The notes under the pieces are model-generated. The model was not told the origin of the DNA, searched no databases, and saw only the letters and a list, made by a program, of their open reading frames with translations. Of a DNA stretch of 64,000 nt, positions 28,512 to 37,909 are shown one piece after another (position 1 is the first letter of the stretch; every line of letters begins with the position of its first letter). A program made the translations under genes and the position numbers. This stretch comes from Aequoribacter fuscus (GTDB lineage: Bacteria > Pseudomonadota > Gammaproteobacteria > Pseudomonadales > Halieaceae): NCBI RefSeq assembly GCF_009910365.1, contig NZ_CP036423.1:2294001-2358000 (forward strand). Reading direction: 5' to 3'.

Positions 28512-29135
28512 CTATAGCCCGAAGGGGGCAATATCCCCTTTGCCTTGTCGCACCAAAACAGGCTCGTCGTCGGCCAGATCAATCACTGTCGTCATTTCTA
28601 AACCGCAGTAGCCGCCATCGATAACCAGATCTACATCGTGCTCCAGCAAATCCCGAATCTCGTAGGGGTCGATTAAGGGGTCTTCGTCGTCAGGCATAAT
28701 CAACGTTACACTCATCATGGGCTCGTTTAATTCTGCCAACAAAGCCTGAGCAATATTATTCTCTGGCACCCGCAGGCCAATGGTCTTGCGCTTAGCGTGA
28801 AGCAGACGTCGGGGCACCTCAGGCGTCGCCTTTAAGATAAACGTGTAGGGCCCGGGTGTTGCAGCTTTGAGCAAACGGTAGGCGGCGTTGTCGACGCGTG
28901 CGAAGTTCGCAAGCTCTGACAAATCACGGCACACGAGGGTAAAGTTGTGCTTATCGTCTAGTTTACGAATGCGACGGATGGTATCTAGAGCGCGCTTATC
29001 GCCAATATGACAACCTAAGGCATAGGCCGAGTCCGTGGGGTAAACCACGATTCCGCCTGCACGAATGATATCTGCCGCCTGTTTAATCAAGCGCGCTTGC
29101 GGGTTGTCTGGGTGGATCTGAAAAAATTGACTCAC
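28512..29135 (-). CDS. yciO: YciO-family (Sua5/YrdC-like) protein
   Basis: A 207-residue YrdC/Sua5-fold protein. The ATP/threonylcarbamoyl-AMP pocket residues are apparent in VVYPTDSAYALGCHIGDK, TPGPYTFILKAT and KTIGLRVP. YciO proteins resemble TsaC (tRNA t6A synthesis); their own role is less certain. The length and end (VRQGKGD) favour YciO over TsaC. It lies between rnm and scpA, the E. coli yciO/yciV/scp-like neighbourhood. Confidence 0.88.
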   Translation of the reverse strand: MSQFFQIHPDNPQARLIKQAADIIRAGGIVVYPTDSAYALGCHIGDKRALDTIRRIRKLDDKHNFTLVCRDLSELANFARVDNAAYRLLKAATPGPYTFILKATPEVPRRLLHAKRKTIGLRVPENNIAQALLAELNEPMMSVTLIMPDDEDPLIDPYEIRDLLEHDVDLVIDGGYCGLEMTTVIDLADDEPVLVRQGKGDIAPFGL

Positions 29136-29162
29136 TGTGCACTCTCCTGCGGCCGCACTGAT

Positions 29163-30002
29163 TTACCAGCCAGCCCAAACGGGGTTTAGATTGCGAGCAA
29201 CAGCCACATCTACCCCCAAGCGCGGCCCCCACTCGGAGTCCGCATGAAAATCACTGCCCAGTGATACACTGAGCTCACATTCGTTTAGCAAACGCCGGAC
29301 ATAGAGGGCGACATCGGCATGGTCTTTGCCCAGAGGGAGTTCTAGAGCACTCCCTCCGGCTTGCGCAAAAGCAAAGACAAGCCGCTTGAGTTTGGCTCTG
29401 GTCATACCGTAATGTTGTGGGTGCGCCAACACAGCAACACCGCCCGCGTTCACAACCACGCCAACTGCCTCTTCTAGACTCGGCCAAAACACTTTGACGT
29501 CACCCAACTTACCGCGCCCCAACCACCGTTTAAAAGCGGCATTCATCGAGTCACAATGGCCAGCCTCGACCAACCAGCGCGCAAAGTGGGGACGTCCCAG
29601 CTGAGCCTCACCCGCGATCGCCTGAGCGCCAGCCAAAGCGCCCTTAAAACCTTGCTTCTCTAGCCGACTGGCAATGAGTTCAGCGCGTTCCGATCTGGCG
29701 TGGTCTAAGCCCTGCAAATAGGAGTCCAGTAGAGTGTTTTGAACGTCAAAGTTCAGCCCCACCACGTGAATCGTAACCCCCTGCCAAACACAGGACAATT
29801 CGGTCCCCGAGATCAATTGCAGTGAAGCCTCTGAATTATTCGACAGCCATTCTCGGGCAGTCTCTACACCCTTGATGGTGTCGTGATCCGTCAGCGCTAT
29901 GGTTTGAATATCGGCGGCGAGCGCACGCTCCAGCAGGTCCGGCACAGACAAAGCGCCATCCGAGCATGTGCTGTGCACGTGTAAATCTAAGCGCTGCGAC
30001 AT
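29163..30002 (-). CDS. rnm: PHP-domain 5'-3' exoribonuclease (RNase AM)
   Basis: A 279-residue PHP phosphoesterase of the YciV/TrpH family. Metal-binding motifs are His8/His10 in LHVHSTCSDG, ALTDHDT near residue 41, LAHPQHYG in mid-protein, and the final SDFHAD. The E. coli homologue matures the 5' ends of rRNAs and degrades short RNAs (and 3',5'-bisphosphates). It is divergent from yciB across a 107-nt gap that shows no clear promoter motif. Confidence 0.9.
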   Translation of the reverse strand: MSQRLDLHVHSTCSDGALSVPDLLERALAADIQTIALTDHDTIKGVETAREWLSNNSEASLQLISGTELSCVWQGVTIHVVGLNFDVQNTLLDSYLQGLDHARSERAELIASRLEKQGFKGALAGAQAIAGEAQLGRPHFARWLVEAGHCDSMNAAFKRWLGRGKLGDVKVFWPSLEEAVGVVVNAGGVAVLAHPQHYGMTRAKLKRLVFAFAQAGGSALELPLGKDHADVALYVRRLLNECELSVSLGSDFHADSEWGPRLGVDVAVARNLNPVWAGW

Positions 30003-30109
30003 TAAAGCCTCATCTTACCTTTTAATGCTCTCAAACCATTTGCAACAAGTCTTTTGTCCACCGTTGCGTTACCATAGCGACAGTGTACCACGATCACTTC
30101 CGAGGCCCG

Positions 30110-30709
30110 ATGAAACAACTGTTGGAATTTGTACCCATAGCGCTATTTTTTATTAGCTATCAAATGAACGGCGAGACAATACGTCTTGGCGATTGGGCCT
30201 ACACGATGGATGGCATTTATAGCGCCACCCTGATCCTAATGATAGCGACTACCCTGCAAGTCTTTGGGCTGGCGTTATGGGAGCGTAAATTTGAAAAACG
30301 GGGCTTGTGGATGCTCGCCGCTGTATTAATATTCGGTGCTGCAACCGTGGTGCTTCGCAACGAACTCTTTATTCAGTGGAAGCCCACGATATTCAACTGG
30401 GCCTTGGGCATACTGTTTATCGGCTCACAATTTATCGGCAAAAAAACTATCATGGAGCGCACCCTGGGCGCGCAGTTACAGCTACCTAAGCGAGCCTGGA
30501 CGACCTTGAACTTGGTCTGGGCCAGCCACTTCACCATCGTCGGTGGCTTAAACTTATGGGTTGCCTACACCTTTAGCGAGGACGCTTGGGTCAGCTACAA
30601 GCTTTATTCTGCCATTGGATTCACCGTGGTATTGACCATACTGACCGCCATCATTATGACGCCGTATCTCAAAAAAGAGACATCGGCTCCCGCTGAACAG
30701 GATCATTAG
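30110..30709 (+). CDS. yciB: Inner-membrane septation protein YciB/IspZ
   Basis: A polytopic inner-membrane protein of 199 residues, beginning MKQLLEFVPIALFF with the family's five predicted transmembrane helices and the WKPTIFNWALG segment. YciB interacts with division and elongation proteins and affects septation. I use the ATG at 30110 behind GAGG; a start 9 codons upstream is not family-like. yciI follows at a 1-nt gap. Confidence 0.92.
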   Translation: MKQLLEFVPIALFFISYQMNGETIRLGDWAYTMDGIYSATLILMIATTLQVFGLALWERKFEKRGLWMLAAVLIFGAATVVLRNELFIQWKPTIFNWALGILFIGSQFIGKKTIMERTLGAQLQLPKRAWTTLNLVWASHFTIVGGLNLWVAYTFSEDAWVSYKLYSAIGFTVVLTILTAIIMTPYLKKETSAPAEQDH

Positions 30710-30710
30710 T

Positions 30711-31007
30711 ATGTTATTTATTATTTTGTGTAGCGATAAACCCAACCATGGCGAAGTTCGCGCTGCCACACGCCCAGCACACTTGGCGCACATCCAGCCT
30801 TTGGTCGACCAAGGCCGCTTGATTATCGCGGGCCCTATTCCCAGCGAAGCGAGCCCCGACCCCAGCGTACCCGTAGAAGGGAGCTTAATTATTGCCGAAT
30901 TCGAGACGCACGCCGACGCCGCGGAATGGGCCGCTAACGACCCTTATGCCCTGGCGGGACTATTCGCGGAGGTCTCAATTCGACCCTACCGCAAAGCCTT
31001 ACCCTAA
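30711..31007 (+). CDS. yciI: YciI-family protein
   Basis: A 98-residue ferredoxin-like protein of the YciI family, with the conserved RPAHLAHI segment (His) and a later Asp/PYA(L)AGLF pattern. Family structures show a His-Asp pair in a pocket; enzymatic function is undefined. Its position after yciB matches enterobacterial gene order. Confidence 0.88.
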   Translation: MLFIILCSDKPNHGEVRAATRPAHLAHIQPLVDQGRLIIAGPIPSEASPDPSVPVEGSLIIAEFETHADAAEWAANDPYALAGLFAEVSIRPYRKALP

Positions 31008-31065
31008 ACGGAAGGTTTAGACCTGTCACCAGCGAGGTTATACTACAAGTTTTGCGAGACAACCC

Positions 31066-31749
31066 ATGACTTCTGTGCAACGTTTAGCGGCTTTATTGAC
31101 AGCGGCGCTCATACTCAGTAGCGCCCTTGCTCGTGCCGAAATCCAATACATCAGCGACAAGCACTTTGTTCCGCTCCGCAGCGGTCCTGGCGGGCAATTC
31201 CGAATCGTCCACCGCGGGCTTCCCAGCGGCACTCAACTCGAGATAATGCAACTGAGTGAAGACAACGAATTTGCCGAGGTAACGACTCAAAATGGCACCC
31301 AAGGCTGGATTCGTACCCAGTATCTCATGGACCAACCCCCGGCGCGGACCGTTCTGGAAAGTATGCAGGGCAGCCAAGCCGAGCTCAAAACCCGCATGCA
31401 GAATTTACAGAGCGATGTGGACCGTCTTCGAATCGAGAAAGAAAGTGCGGTTGCAGCAATGAATCAAGCGCAAACCGATCTGGCGGAAACTCGAAAAGCG
31501 CTAGAAACCTTGCGCAGCTTGTCTGAAGACGCCATCAACATTGAGACTCGAAACCAATCCTTAACTCAGCGGGTCGAAGAACTGACCGCTGACTTCGAAA
31601 TGACTCAAGCCGAAAACCAACGTTTGCGTGAACGCATGGAACACAGCCAGTTCATGGACGGAGCACTCGCGGTGGGCTTGGGCGTACTCATTGCTTTGTT
31701 GGTCCCACGTTTGTGGCCTCAACGCAAGCGCAATTCGGGATGGAGTTAA
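31066..31749 (+). CDS. SH3-domain coiled-coil membrane protein (YgiM/TIGR04211 type)
   Basis: A 227-residue envelope protein: signal peptide (about 1-24), bacterial SH3 domain (about 28-92, VPLRSGPGGQF and GTQGWIRTQYL), a long coiled coil (about 100-190), and a C-terminal transmembrane helix (about 197-213) with a basic tail. The architecture matches TIGR04211/YgiM proteins. The SH3 domain should be periplasmic; function is unclear. The cyclophilin gene starts at its stop codon. Confidence 0.88.
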   Translation: MTSVQRLAALLTAALILSSALARAEIQYISDKHFVPLRSGPGGQFRIVHRGLPSGTQLEIMQLSEDNEFAEVTTQNGTQGWIRTQYLMDQPPARTVLESMQGSQAELKTRMQNLQSDVDRLRIEKESAVAAMNQAQTDLAETRKALETLRSLSEDAINIETRNQSLTQRVEELTADFEMTQAENQRLRERMEHSQFMDGALAVGLGVLIALLVPRLWPQRKRNSGWS

Positions 31750-32367
31750 ATGATGACACCTACGGCTAGGCGTTGGCTGGGCGCGCTCTCGGCTATTTAT
31801 CTGCTGATAACAACGAACACTTTGCAAGCGCAAGAATGCGACGAGGGTGATGATCCTTCACCAGTGGTCACCCTCGCGACCTCGGAGGGCGACATCACCC
31901 TGTGTTTGTTTCACCGCAAAGCGCCCATTACCGTCGAAAATTTCCTGAAGTATGTTGAATCGGGCCACTACGAAGGCTCGATTTTTCATCGCGTAATCAA
32001 CGGCTTTATGATTCAAGCGGGTGGGTTTGATGAACGCTATGAACCGTTACCCAGCGACTCCCCCATTGTAAACGAAGCCAAAAAATCGAAACTACACAAT
32101 GTCCGCGGCACAATCGCGATGGCGCGTACCGACGATCCCGATTCGGCAACAGATCAATTTTTTATCAACCATCGTAACAACTTACGCCTGGACTGGGCCC
32201 CGGGCAAAGCCGGCTATGCCGTGTTTGGCAAAGTCAAAGATAAGCTGAGCATGAGCACGGTGGATTTCATTGCGACGGCGCCCATAAAAAATCGGGGCGG
32301 CGCCTTCACCGACAGCCCAACCAAACCGGTCGTCATCAACAAAGTGACCTGGGTCAATAAGCCATGA
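31750..32367 (+). CDS. Periplasmic cyclophilin-type peptidyl-prolyl isomerase
   Basis: A 205-residue cyclophilin with an N-terminal signal peptide (hydrophobic to about residue 27, ending LQAQ), so it should act as a PpiA-like foldase in the periplasm. Catalytic-core motifs are FHRVINGFMIQAGGF, TIAMARTDDPDSATDQFFI and AVFGKV. The first two codons are both ATG; the second has better spacing to GGAG. It is immediately downstream of the SH3 protein and overlaps pdxJ by 4 nt. Confidence 0.9.
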   Translation: MMTPTARRWLGALSAIYLLITTNTLQAQECDEGDDPSPVVTLATSEGDITLCLFHRKAPITVENFLKYVESGHYEGSIFHRVINGFMIQAGGFDERYEPLPSDSPIVNEAKKSKLHNVRGTIAMARTDDPDSATDQFFINHRNNLRLDWAPGKAGYAVFGKVKDKLSMSTVDFIATAPIKNRGGAFTDSPTKPVVINKVTWVNKP

Positions 32368-33125
32368 TTGCGTTAAGCGTTAACGTTAACAAAGTGGCCC
32401 TACTTAGGAATTCACGCGACACCGTTATCCCATCGGTGGTTGATTATGCCCTGCGCTGCATTCATTACGGCGCTCATGGCATTACGGTGCACCCCCGCCC
32501 AGACCAACGCCATATCCGCGTAGACGACTGTTACGCTCTTAAACAAGCGCTTTCGGTTGAACTCAACATCGAGGGCAATCCCTTCAGCCCACCGATGCCA
32601 AGCACACGAAAGGGGGTCAGTGACTACCCGGGGTTTATGCCACTGGTCGATGCCATTCGACCTGCACAGTGCACGCTAGTACCCGATGCCAACGACCAAC
32701 TGACCTCGGATCACGGCTTTGATTTGGAGCGTGATGCCGACAAACTACGACCGATATTGCAGCAGCTCAAAGAGTGGGGGGTACGCAGCAGTATATTCGT
32801 CGATCCCAACCCAAGCACCGTGGCGTTAGCCGCCGATTTGGGTGCCGATAGAGTCGAACTTTACACAGAGACGTTTGCCCGCGAATTCGAGCAGGGGCGC
32901 GGTCAACAAAGCCTCGAATTATTCGCGCGTACGGCGGAAGCGGCCTACGAGGCAGGACTTGAAATTAACGCGGGTCATGACTTGAACTTAGATAACTTAT
33001 CCTTGTTCAGCGACCTACCGCACTTAGCGGAGGTTTCTATCGGTCACGCCCTCACGGCTGATGCGCTGTATCTGGGCTTGGAGCAGACCATCAGTCAATA
33101 TTTGGCCGCACTCAAAACCGCCTAG
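32364..33125 (+). CDS. pdxJ: Pyridoxine 5'-phosphate synthase, unusual Bacteroidetes-like form
   Basis: PdxJ condenses 1-deoxyxylulose 5-phosphate with 3-amino-2-oxopropyl phosphate to pyridoxine 5'-phosphate. This 253-residue TIM barrel keeps family motifs: LSVNVNKVALLRNSR, GITVHPRPDQRHIR, ELNIEGNP, CTLVPDANDQ, INAGHDLNLDN and SIGHAL. Compared with the gammaproteobacterial form I remember (GVNIDHIATLRNARG, VHLREDRRHI, NLEMA), the motifs match the Bacteroidetes type. It is not in the usual rnc-era-recO-pdxJ-acpS cluster. It overlaps the cyclophilin gene by 4 nt. Whether it replaces or supplements a standard PdxJ cannot be seen here. Confidence 0.9.
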   Translation: MIALSVNVNKVALLRNSRDTVIPSVVDYALRCIHYGAHGITVHPRPDQRHIRVDDCYALKQALSVELNIEGNPFSPPMPSTRKGVSDYPGFMPLVDAIRPAQCTLVPDANDQLTSDHGFDLERDADKLRPILQQLKEWGVRSSIFVDPNPSTVALAADLGADRVELYTETFAREFEQGRGQQSLELFARTAEAAYEAGLEINAGHDLNLDNLSLFSDLPHLAEVSIGHALTADALYLGLEQTISQYLAALKTA

Positions 33126-33129
33126 GGCA

Positions 33130-33783
33130 ATGAGCGACTATCTTGTTCCGCACTCGCAAGAACCGATCGGGATCTTATACCAAGATGAACACCTATTATT
33201 TGTCGCTAAACCGCATTTTTTGTTGAGCGTGCCGGGCAAACACCCACTCAACAAAGACTGCTTAATTTCGCGACTGCAACAAACCTACCCCGACGCCCGC
33301 ATTGTTCACAGGCTCGATTTAGACACCTCGGGCACTATGGTCATCGCCTTGGGCAAAGAGCGTCACGCCGAGCTTTCTCGGCAGTTCCGCTTACGACAAG
33401 TCGCCAAATCTTATATCGCCGTGGTAGCCGGCGAGATCAAAGAGAATGCAGGCACAATTGATTTACCCATACGCGCCGACTGGGAGAACCGACCGCGACA
33501 AAAAGTGTGCTTTGAGCGCGGCAAGCCCTCCATCACGCACTTCACCGTAATCGCTCGGGGGAATAACTCCACCCGTCTGCGCTTGCACCCTGTCACCGGC
33601 CGATCACACCAACTCCGCTTGCATTTGCTGAGCATCGGCCACCCGATTCTAGGTTGCGACTTGTACGCTGACCCTGAAAGTTTGTCGCGTTCAGACCGTC
33701 TGTTATTGCATGCCGAACGATTAGCCCTGAAACATCCCGTCACAGGTCAATGGCTGAGTATCGAAAGTGAGCCAGCCTTTTAA
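33130..33783 (+). CDS. rluA: RluA-family rRNA/tRNA pseudouridine synthase
   Basis: A 217-residue pseudouridine synthase without an S4 domain, the size of E. coli RluA (dual specificity: 23S rRNA U746 and tRNA U32). Catalytic Asp63 lies in HRLDLDTSG, and VTGRSHQLRLH is the family's uracil-binding motif. The start is ATG 33130, 4 nt after pdxJ ends; a longer frame inside pdxJ is rejected. Assignment to RluA rather than TruC-like paralogues rests on length and motif similarity. Confidence 0.88.
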   Translation: MSDYLVPHSQEPIGILYQDEHLLFVAKPHFLLSVPGKHPLNKDCLISRLQQTYPDARIVHRLDLDTSGTMVIALGKERHAELSRQFRLRQVAKSYIAVVAGEIKENAGTIDLPIRADWENRPRQKVCFERGKPSITHFTVIARGNNSTRLRLHPVTGRSHQLRLHLLSIGHPILGCDLYADPESLSRSDRLLLHAERLALKHPVTGQWLSIESEPAF

Positions 33784-33855
33784 GGCTCGCGTAAGTATTG
33801 AGTGTGGAATTCATAAAAAAAGCCACTATCATATCGATTTTAAGGAGATAAGCGC

Positions 33856-34359
33856 TTGGTCAACGCCTCGGAACATGATCAAAAGCACGTTATTGTGGCG
33901 CAACCCAACCTATCCGCCAGTTGGAAGCAAAACAAGCAGCTGATTATTTTCTTATCGATTCCATCCATCGGCGCGGCCCTATTTTTCTGGAGCCTGGGAG
34001 CCTGGCCGATTTTGCCGTTCGCAGGGCTCGAAATCGCCGCGCTATCCGCCTCCTTGTACTACGTACACTGGAAACTTCATTTCAAGCATGTCATCACCTT
34101 TAACGGCGACACGGTACGAATTGACAAAGGCGTCTACGCCCCAAAATTTACCTACACTCTACCTAGAGACGAAACCAGCCTAGCCATCCGCCCAGAAAAC
34201 CACCCTTGGGATGGCCCCGAGCTTTACATCCAAGATCGAACACACTCGATACGCGTGGGTGAATTTTTGAACCGCGACGAGTGTTTATCGCTGCAAGCAC
34301 ATCTAAAGAAACAACTGCGTATTAGCGCTTTTGGCCCCACCTTTAATCGGAACTTGTAG
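33856..34359 (+). CDS. DUF2244 membrane protein
   Basis: A 167-residue protein with two adjacent transmembrane helices (about 33-50 and 53-72) followed by a soluble beta-rich domain, the DUF2244 layout. The start is TTG, supported by an AAGGAGA ribosome site 7 nt upstream; no ATG fits. Function is unknown. It sits alone between rluA (72-nt gap) and rimO (61-nt gap). Confidence 0.8.
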   Translation: MVNASEHDQKHVIVAQPNLSASWKQNKQLIIFLSIPSIGAALFFWSLGAWPILPFAGLEIAALSASLYYVHWKLHFKHVITFNGDTVRIDKGVYAPKFTYTLPRDETSLAIRPENHPWDGPELYIQDRTHSIRVGEFLNRDECLSLQAHLKKQLRISAFGPTFNRNL

Positions 34360-34420
34360 ACAAGAAGTTATCACCTAAGCCGTGGTATCATTGCGTTTTT
34401 GAGATTAAGGAAGCACGGGC

Positions 34421-35752
34421 GTGTCTGAAGCGCAAACGCAAAACCCAACCGTAGGATTTGTCAGCCTAGGATGCCCAAAGGCATTAGTCGACTCCGAGCG
34501 AATTCTCACCCAGCTACAGCAAGATGGCTATGCCATCAGTGGTTCCTACGAGGGTGCAGACCTCGTGATCGTGAACACCTGCGGATTTATCGACAGCGCC
34601 AAACAAGAATCCTTGGATGCTATCGGCGAGGCCTTAGCTGAAAATGGCCGCGTGATTGTCACGGGCTGCATGGGTGCGGGTGACGATGCCAAGCGCATCC
34701 AAGACCTACATCCCAAAGTACTGAGTGTCACGGGACCCGCGGCCTACGAAGACGTCATGACAGCGGTGCGTCACCACGTCCCCAAACCACAAGAGCACAA
34801 TCCCTTTATCGACTTAGTACCTGATCACGGAATCAAACTCACGCCGCGACACTACGCTTACCTGAAAATTTCGGAAGGCTGCAACCATCGCTGCAGCTTT
34901 TGCATCATTCCGCATTTACGCGGCGATTTGGTCAGCCGGCCCGCTGGTGACGTTATGCGGGAAGCCGAGGCTCTGGTGCGCGGTGGCGTGCGCGAGCTCT
35001 TGGTCGTATCACAAGATACGAGCGCCTACGGTGTGGACCTGAAATACAAAACCGATTTCTGGGATGGCCGCCCCGTCAAAACTCAAATGCTGGCTTTGAG
35101 CGAAGCCTTGGGCTCCCTAGGCGTTTGGGTCCGGATGCACTACGTCTACCCCTACCCCCACGTCGACAATGTCATTCCATTAATGGCCGAGGGTAAAATC
35201 CTGCCCTATCTAGACATTCCTTTTCAGCACGCCTCTCACGATATACTCAAGGCTATGAAACGCCCTGCGGCGGCTGAAAAAGTACTCGACAGAATCCACA
35301 GCTGGCGCAAAGTCTGTCCCGATCTATCGTTACGCAGTACCTTTATCGTGGGATTCCCCGGGGAAACAGAGACGCAGTTCCAAGAGCTACTCGACTTTAT
35401 TAGCGAAGCTCAGCTCGATAACGTCGGCTGTTTCCAATACTCGTCCGTCGAAGGGGCACCCGCTAACGCCTTAGCCAACCCCGTCGCCGATGAGGTCAAA
35501 CAAGACCGATGGGAACGCTTCATGGCGCTACAGCAAACTATCAGTGCTGAAAGGCGTGCCGCGAAAATTGGTACCGAGCAGCAACTCATTATCGATCACG
35601 TCGACAGTGAGGGTGCTATGGGCCGCACCCGCGGTGATGCGCCCGAGATCGACGGTGTGGTGCACCTCCCCGGCTACACCGACTTGCGCCCGGGCGACCT
35701 GGTCACAGCAGAGATTACTGGAGCTGACGAATACGATCTTTGGGTTGAGTAG
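34421..35752 (+). CDS. rimO: Ribosomal protein S12 methylthiotransferase
   Basis: Radical-SAM enzyme that adds a methylthio group to Asp88 of ribosomal protein S12. The 443 residues contain the N-terminal UPF0004 domain with three cluster cysteines (Cys18, Cys54, Cys83), the radical-SAM CxxxCxxC (Cys154, Cys158, Cys161) in [11 protein letters not shown], and a C-terminal TRAM domain. The [10 protein letters not shown] segment favours RimO over MiaB. GTG start; its stop shares a nucleotide with the rsmE start. Confidence 0.95.
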   Translation: MSEAQTQNPTVGFVSLGCPKALVDSERILTQLQQDGYAISGSYEGADLVIVNTCGFIDSAKQESLDAIGEALAENGRVIVTGCMGAGDDAKRIQDLHPKVLSVTGPAAYEDVMTAVRHHVPKPQEHNPFIDLVPDHGIKLTPRHYAYLKISEGCNHRCSFCIIPHLRGDLVSRPAGDVMREAEALVRGGVRELLVVSQDTSAYGVDLKYKTDFWDGRPVKTQMLALSEALGSLGVWVRMHYVYPYPHVDNVIPLMAEGKILPYLDIPFQHASHDILKAMKRPAAAEKVLDRIHSWRKVCPDLSLRSTFIVGFPGETETQFQELLDFISEAQLDNVGCFQYSSVEGAPANALANPVADEVKQDRWERFMALQQTISAERRAAKIGTEQQLIIDHVDSEGAMGRTRGDAPEIDGVVHLPGYTDLRPGDLVTAEITGADEYDLWVE

Positions 35753-36468
35753 TGAATATCATACTGCTCGAGAACGACACCACCAGTGATCATTTTGAAG
35801 CGCAGTTGAACCCAAGCGCTCATCGGCACTGTATCGAAGTCCTGCGACCCCAGGTTGGCCACTCACTCAAAGTTGGCGTTTACGGCGGCAAACTGGGGCT
35901 GGGTACGGTAATCGAGCACACTGAAACCCGCACTGTACTTGATGTTACATTGTCCGAAAGACCACCAAGCAAAGAACCAATCTGCTTGGTACTTGCTTTG
36001 CCGAGGCCTAAAATGCTGCGACGTATACTCAGCGCAAGCATTGAGCTCGGCGTCGAGGCCATTCACATCATCAACAGCTACCGAGTCGAAAAGAGTTATT
36101 GGCAGTCGCCCTATTTAAAGCCCGATGCTGTGGACCGCACCATTCTGACGGCTTTAGAGCAAGCTGGGGACACCGTTCCTCCGAGTTTACGCTGGCACAA
36201 GGGCTTTAAGCCCTTCGCAGAAGACATACTCCCAGGCCTCGCTAGGTCTTACCCAAACGCTTGGTTGGGCGATCACCGCGTGCAGTCTAGCCTAAACACC
36301 AACCGCAGCGACGAACCGCGTCTCATCGCCATAGGCCCCGAGGGTGGGTTTATCCCCTACGAAATCGACTTGTTACAAAAGGCCGGGCTCACACCCGTCA
36401 ATTTAGGCGCAAGAATCATGCGAGTAGAAACCGCGGTCAGCGCTTTACTGGGTAAACTCATCGCGTAA
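35752..36468 (+). CDS. rsmE: 16S rRNA m3U1498 methyltransferase
   Basis: SPOUT-class methyltransferase, 238 residues, that methylates U1498 of 16S rRNA. An N-terminal PUA-like domain (HRHCIEVLRPQVGHSLKV) precedes the trefoil-knot domain with ALPRPKMLRR, the SIELGVEAIHI stretch and the SAM-binding IAIGPEGGF plus LGARIMRVETA. GTG start overlapping rimO by 1 nt. Converges on msrA with a 2-nt gap. Confidence 0.94.
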   Translation: MNIILLENDTTSDHFEAQLNPSAHRHCIEVLRPQVGHSLKVGVYGGKLGLGTVIEHTETRTVLDVTLSERPPSKEPICLVLALPRPKMLRRILSASIELGVEAIHIINSYRVEKSYWQSPYLKPDAVDRTILTALEQAGDTVPPSLRWHKGFKPFAEDILPGLARSYPNAWLGDHRVQSSLNTNRSDEPRLIAIGPEGGFIPYEIDLLQKAGLTPVNLGARIMRVETAVSALLGKLIA

Positions 36469-36470
36469 GC

Positions 36471-37112
36471 TTAGATAGCACAGCTCACACCCGTTCCACG
36501 CAACCCACAGTAACCATTTGGATTCTTGTGCAGATATTGCTGATGGTAGTCCTCGGCAAAGAAAAAGTTAGAAAACGGGGCAATCTCTGTGGTGATGTTG
36601 CCATAACCTGCCGCACTCAAACCCGCTTGATAAGCCTCGCAAGATGCTTGCGCTGCCTGAAGCTGTTCGTCACTCGTCGTGTAAATAGCCGACCGATACT
36701 GAGTGCCCAAGTCGTTGCCTTGACGCATACCCTGAGTGGGGTCGTGGGCTTCCCAGAAAATCTTAAGCAGCGCCTCAAGGCTCGTAACAGCCGGTTGATA
36801 CGCCACCATCACCAGTTCCACGTGCGCCGTTTTACCGCTACAAACATCTTCATAGGTTGGATTTTTCGTGATGCCGCCACCGTATCCTACCGCAGTTAAA
36901 CTGACCCCTTCTTGCTGCCACATGCGTCGCTCGGCACCCCAAAAGCAGCCCATGCCCAAATAGACGATTTGCTCGTCAGACGCGTAAGGGGGCAGCATCG
37001 AACGCCCATAAATCAGATGATCATGCCCTGGCGTCAGCACCTCACTGCGGTCAGGTAAGGCCGTTTCTGCAGTGGCCAAGGTATGTTTTTTTCGAATCGA
37101 GAACCAGTCCAT
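36471..37112 (-). CDS. msrA: Peptide-methionine (S)-S-oxide reductase A
   Basis: Repairs methionine-S-sulfoxide in proteins using thioredoxin. The 213-residue protein carries the catalytic GCFWGAER motif with Cys56, preceded by YLGMG, and the later YRSAIY and [10 protein letters not shown] signatures. A C-terminal recycling cysteine is present ([13 protein letters not shown]). No signal peptide, so cytosolic. It is divergent from the VWA-J-domain set, with a 107-nt gap. Confidence 0.96.
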   Translation of the reverse strand: MDWFSIRKKHTLATAETALPDRSEVLTPGHDHLIYGRSMLPPYASDEQIVYLGMGCFWGAERRMWQQEGVSLTAVGYGGGITKNPTYEDVCSGKTAHVELVMVAYQPAVTSLEALLKIFWEAHDPTQGMRQGNDLGTQYRSAIYTTSDEQLQAAQASCEAYQAGLSAAGYGNITTEIAPFSNFFFAEDYHQQYLHKNPNGYCGLRGTGVSCAI

Positions 37113-37219
37113 AGTGCTATCCTTGCGCTTAGGGCAGCAGCGCTTGCTGTCAAAGAGGCTTGCGCGCCGGCGTTGAAGTCGTCATCATTTTAGCGAGATT
37201 ATGACAGCAGAGCCACAGT

Positions 37220-37909
37220 ATGGGCGGTACGCTAAAAACCACGAATTCCAGTAATGAGATTAGCGCTTTCATAAAGCAGCACAAGACCATTTCTAAGGTG
37301 GTTAAGCAACAACAGCGCCTACTTTTTGTGATTGACGCAACGGCGAGCAGACAGCCGACCTGGGATTTAGCCTGCTCACTCACACATTCGCTGCTGCATG
37401 CAACCGATGGCTTGAAAGGCTTAACCCTGAAATTGTGCTTCTACCGGGGTTTCGAGGAGTTCCGTCAAACCGATTGGCTCACCGATGCCGACATTCTCAG
37501 CCGAAAAATGTCGAGCGTTCGCTGTGCTGGGGGGCAAACTCAAATTCGAAAAACACTGCGTCATGCTCTGAGCGAGCATCAATCAAGCCCTATACGCGGT
37601 CTAATTTTTATTGGAGATGCGATCGAAGAGCCACCCCATGAAATTATTGATCTGGCGGGACAATGCGGGCTGCGCAAATTACCGTTGTTCCTATTTCAAG
37701 AAGGCCACAACCTGGGCGTTGAAGACACCTTTCAACACATGGCTCGCGTGTCGTCCGGTGCCTATGCCCGTTTCGACCTCGGTGCGCCAGGTCGCCTTCG
37801 CGATCTGCTCAGTGCCGTGGCAGCCTATGCCCAAGGCGGTTATACTGCGCTGACTCAACGTCGCGATGACGCGGCGCTAACGCTACTGGAACAGTTGCCA
37901 AAGTCCTGA
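37220..37909 (+). CDS. VWA-like domain protein
   Basis: A 229-residue protein with a von Willebrand A-like fold: the MIDAS motif DATAS (Asp39, Thr41, Ser43) followed by RQPTWD, a conserved YRGFEEFR segment, RCAGGQTQI supplying the likely MIDAS Thr, and FIGDAIEE. No signal peptide or membrane helix, so it is probably a cytosolic metal-dependent interaction protein. It shares one nucleotide with the J-domain gene. I recall this VWA type next to J-domain genes in other Proteobacteria; function is not known to me. The ribosome site at the ATG is weak. Confidence 0.8.
   Translation: MGGTLKTTNSSNEISAFIKQHKTISKVVKQQQRLLFVIDATASRQPTWDLACSLTHSLLHATDGLKGLTLKLCFYRGFEEFRQTDWLTDADILSRKMSSVRCAGGQTQIRKTLRHALSEHQSSPIRGLIFIGDAIEEPPHEIIDLAGQCGLRKLPLFLFQEGHNLGVEDTFQHMARVSSGAYARFDLGAPGRLRDLLSAVAAYAQGGYTALTQRRDDAALTLLEQLPKS

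Noticed and set aside
37150-37383. A 77-codon minus-strand frame overlapping the VWA gene start
   Set aside because: No family features, overlaps a better-supported gene, and no ribosome site is apparent; treated as a chance frame.
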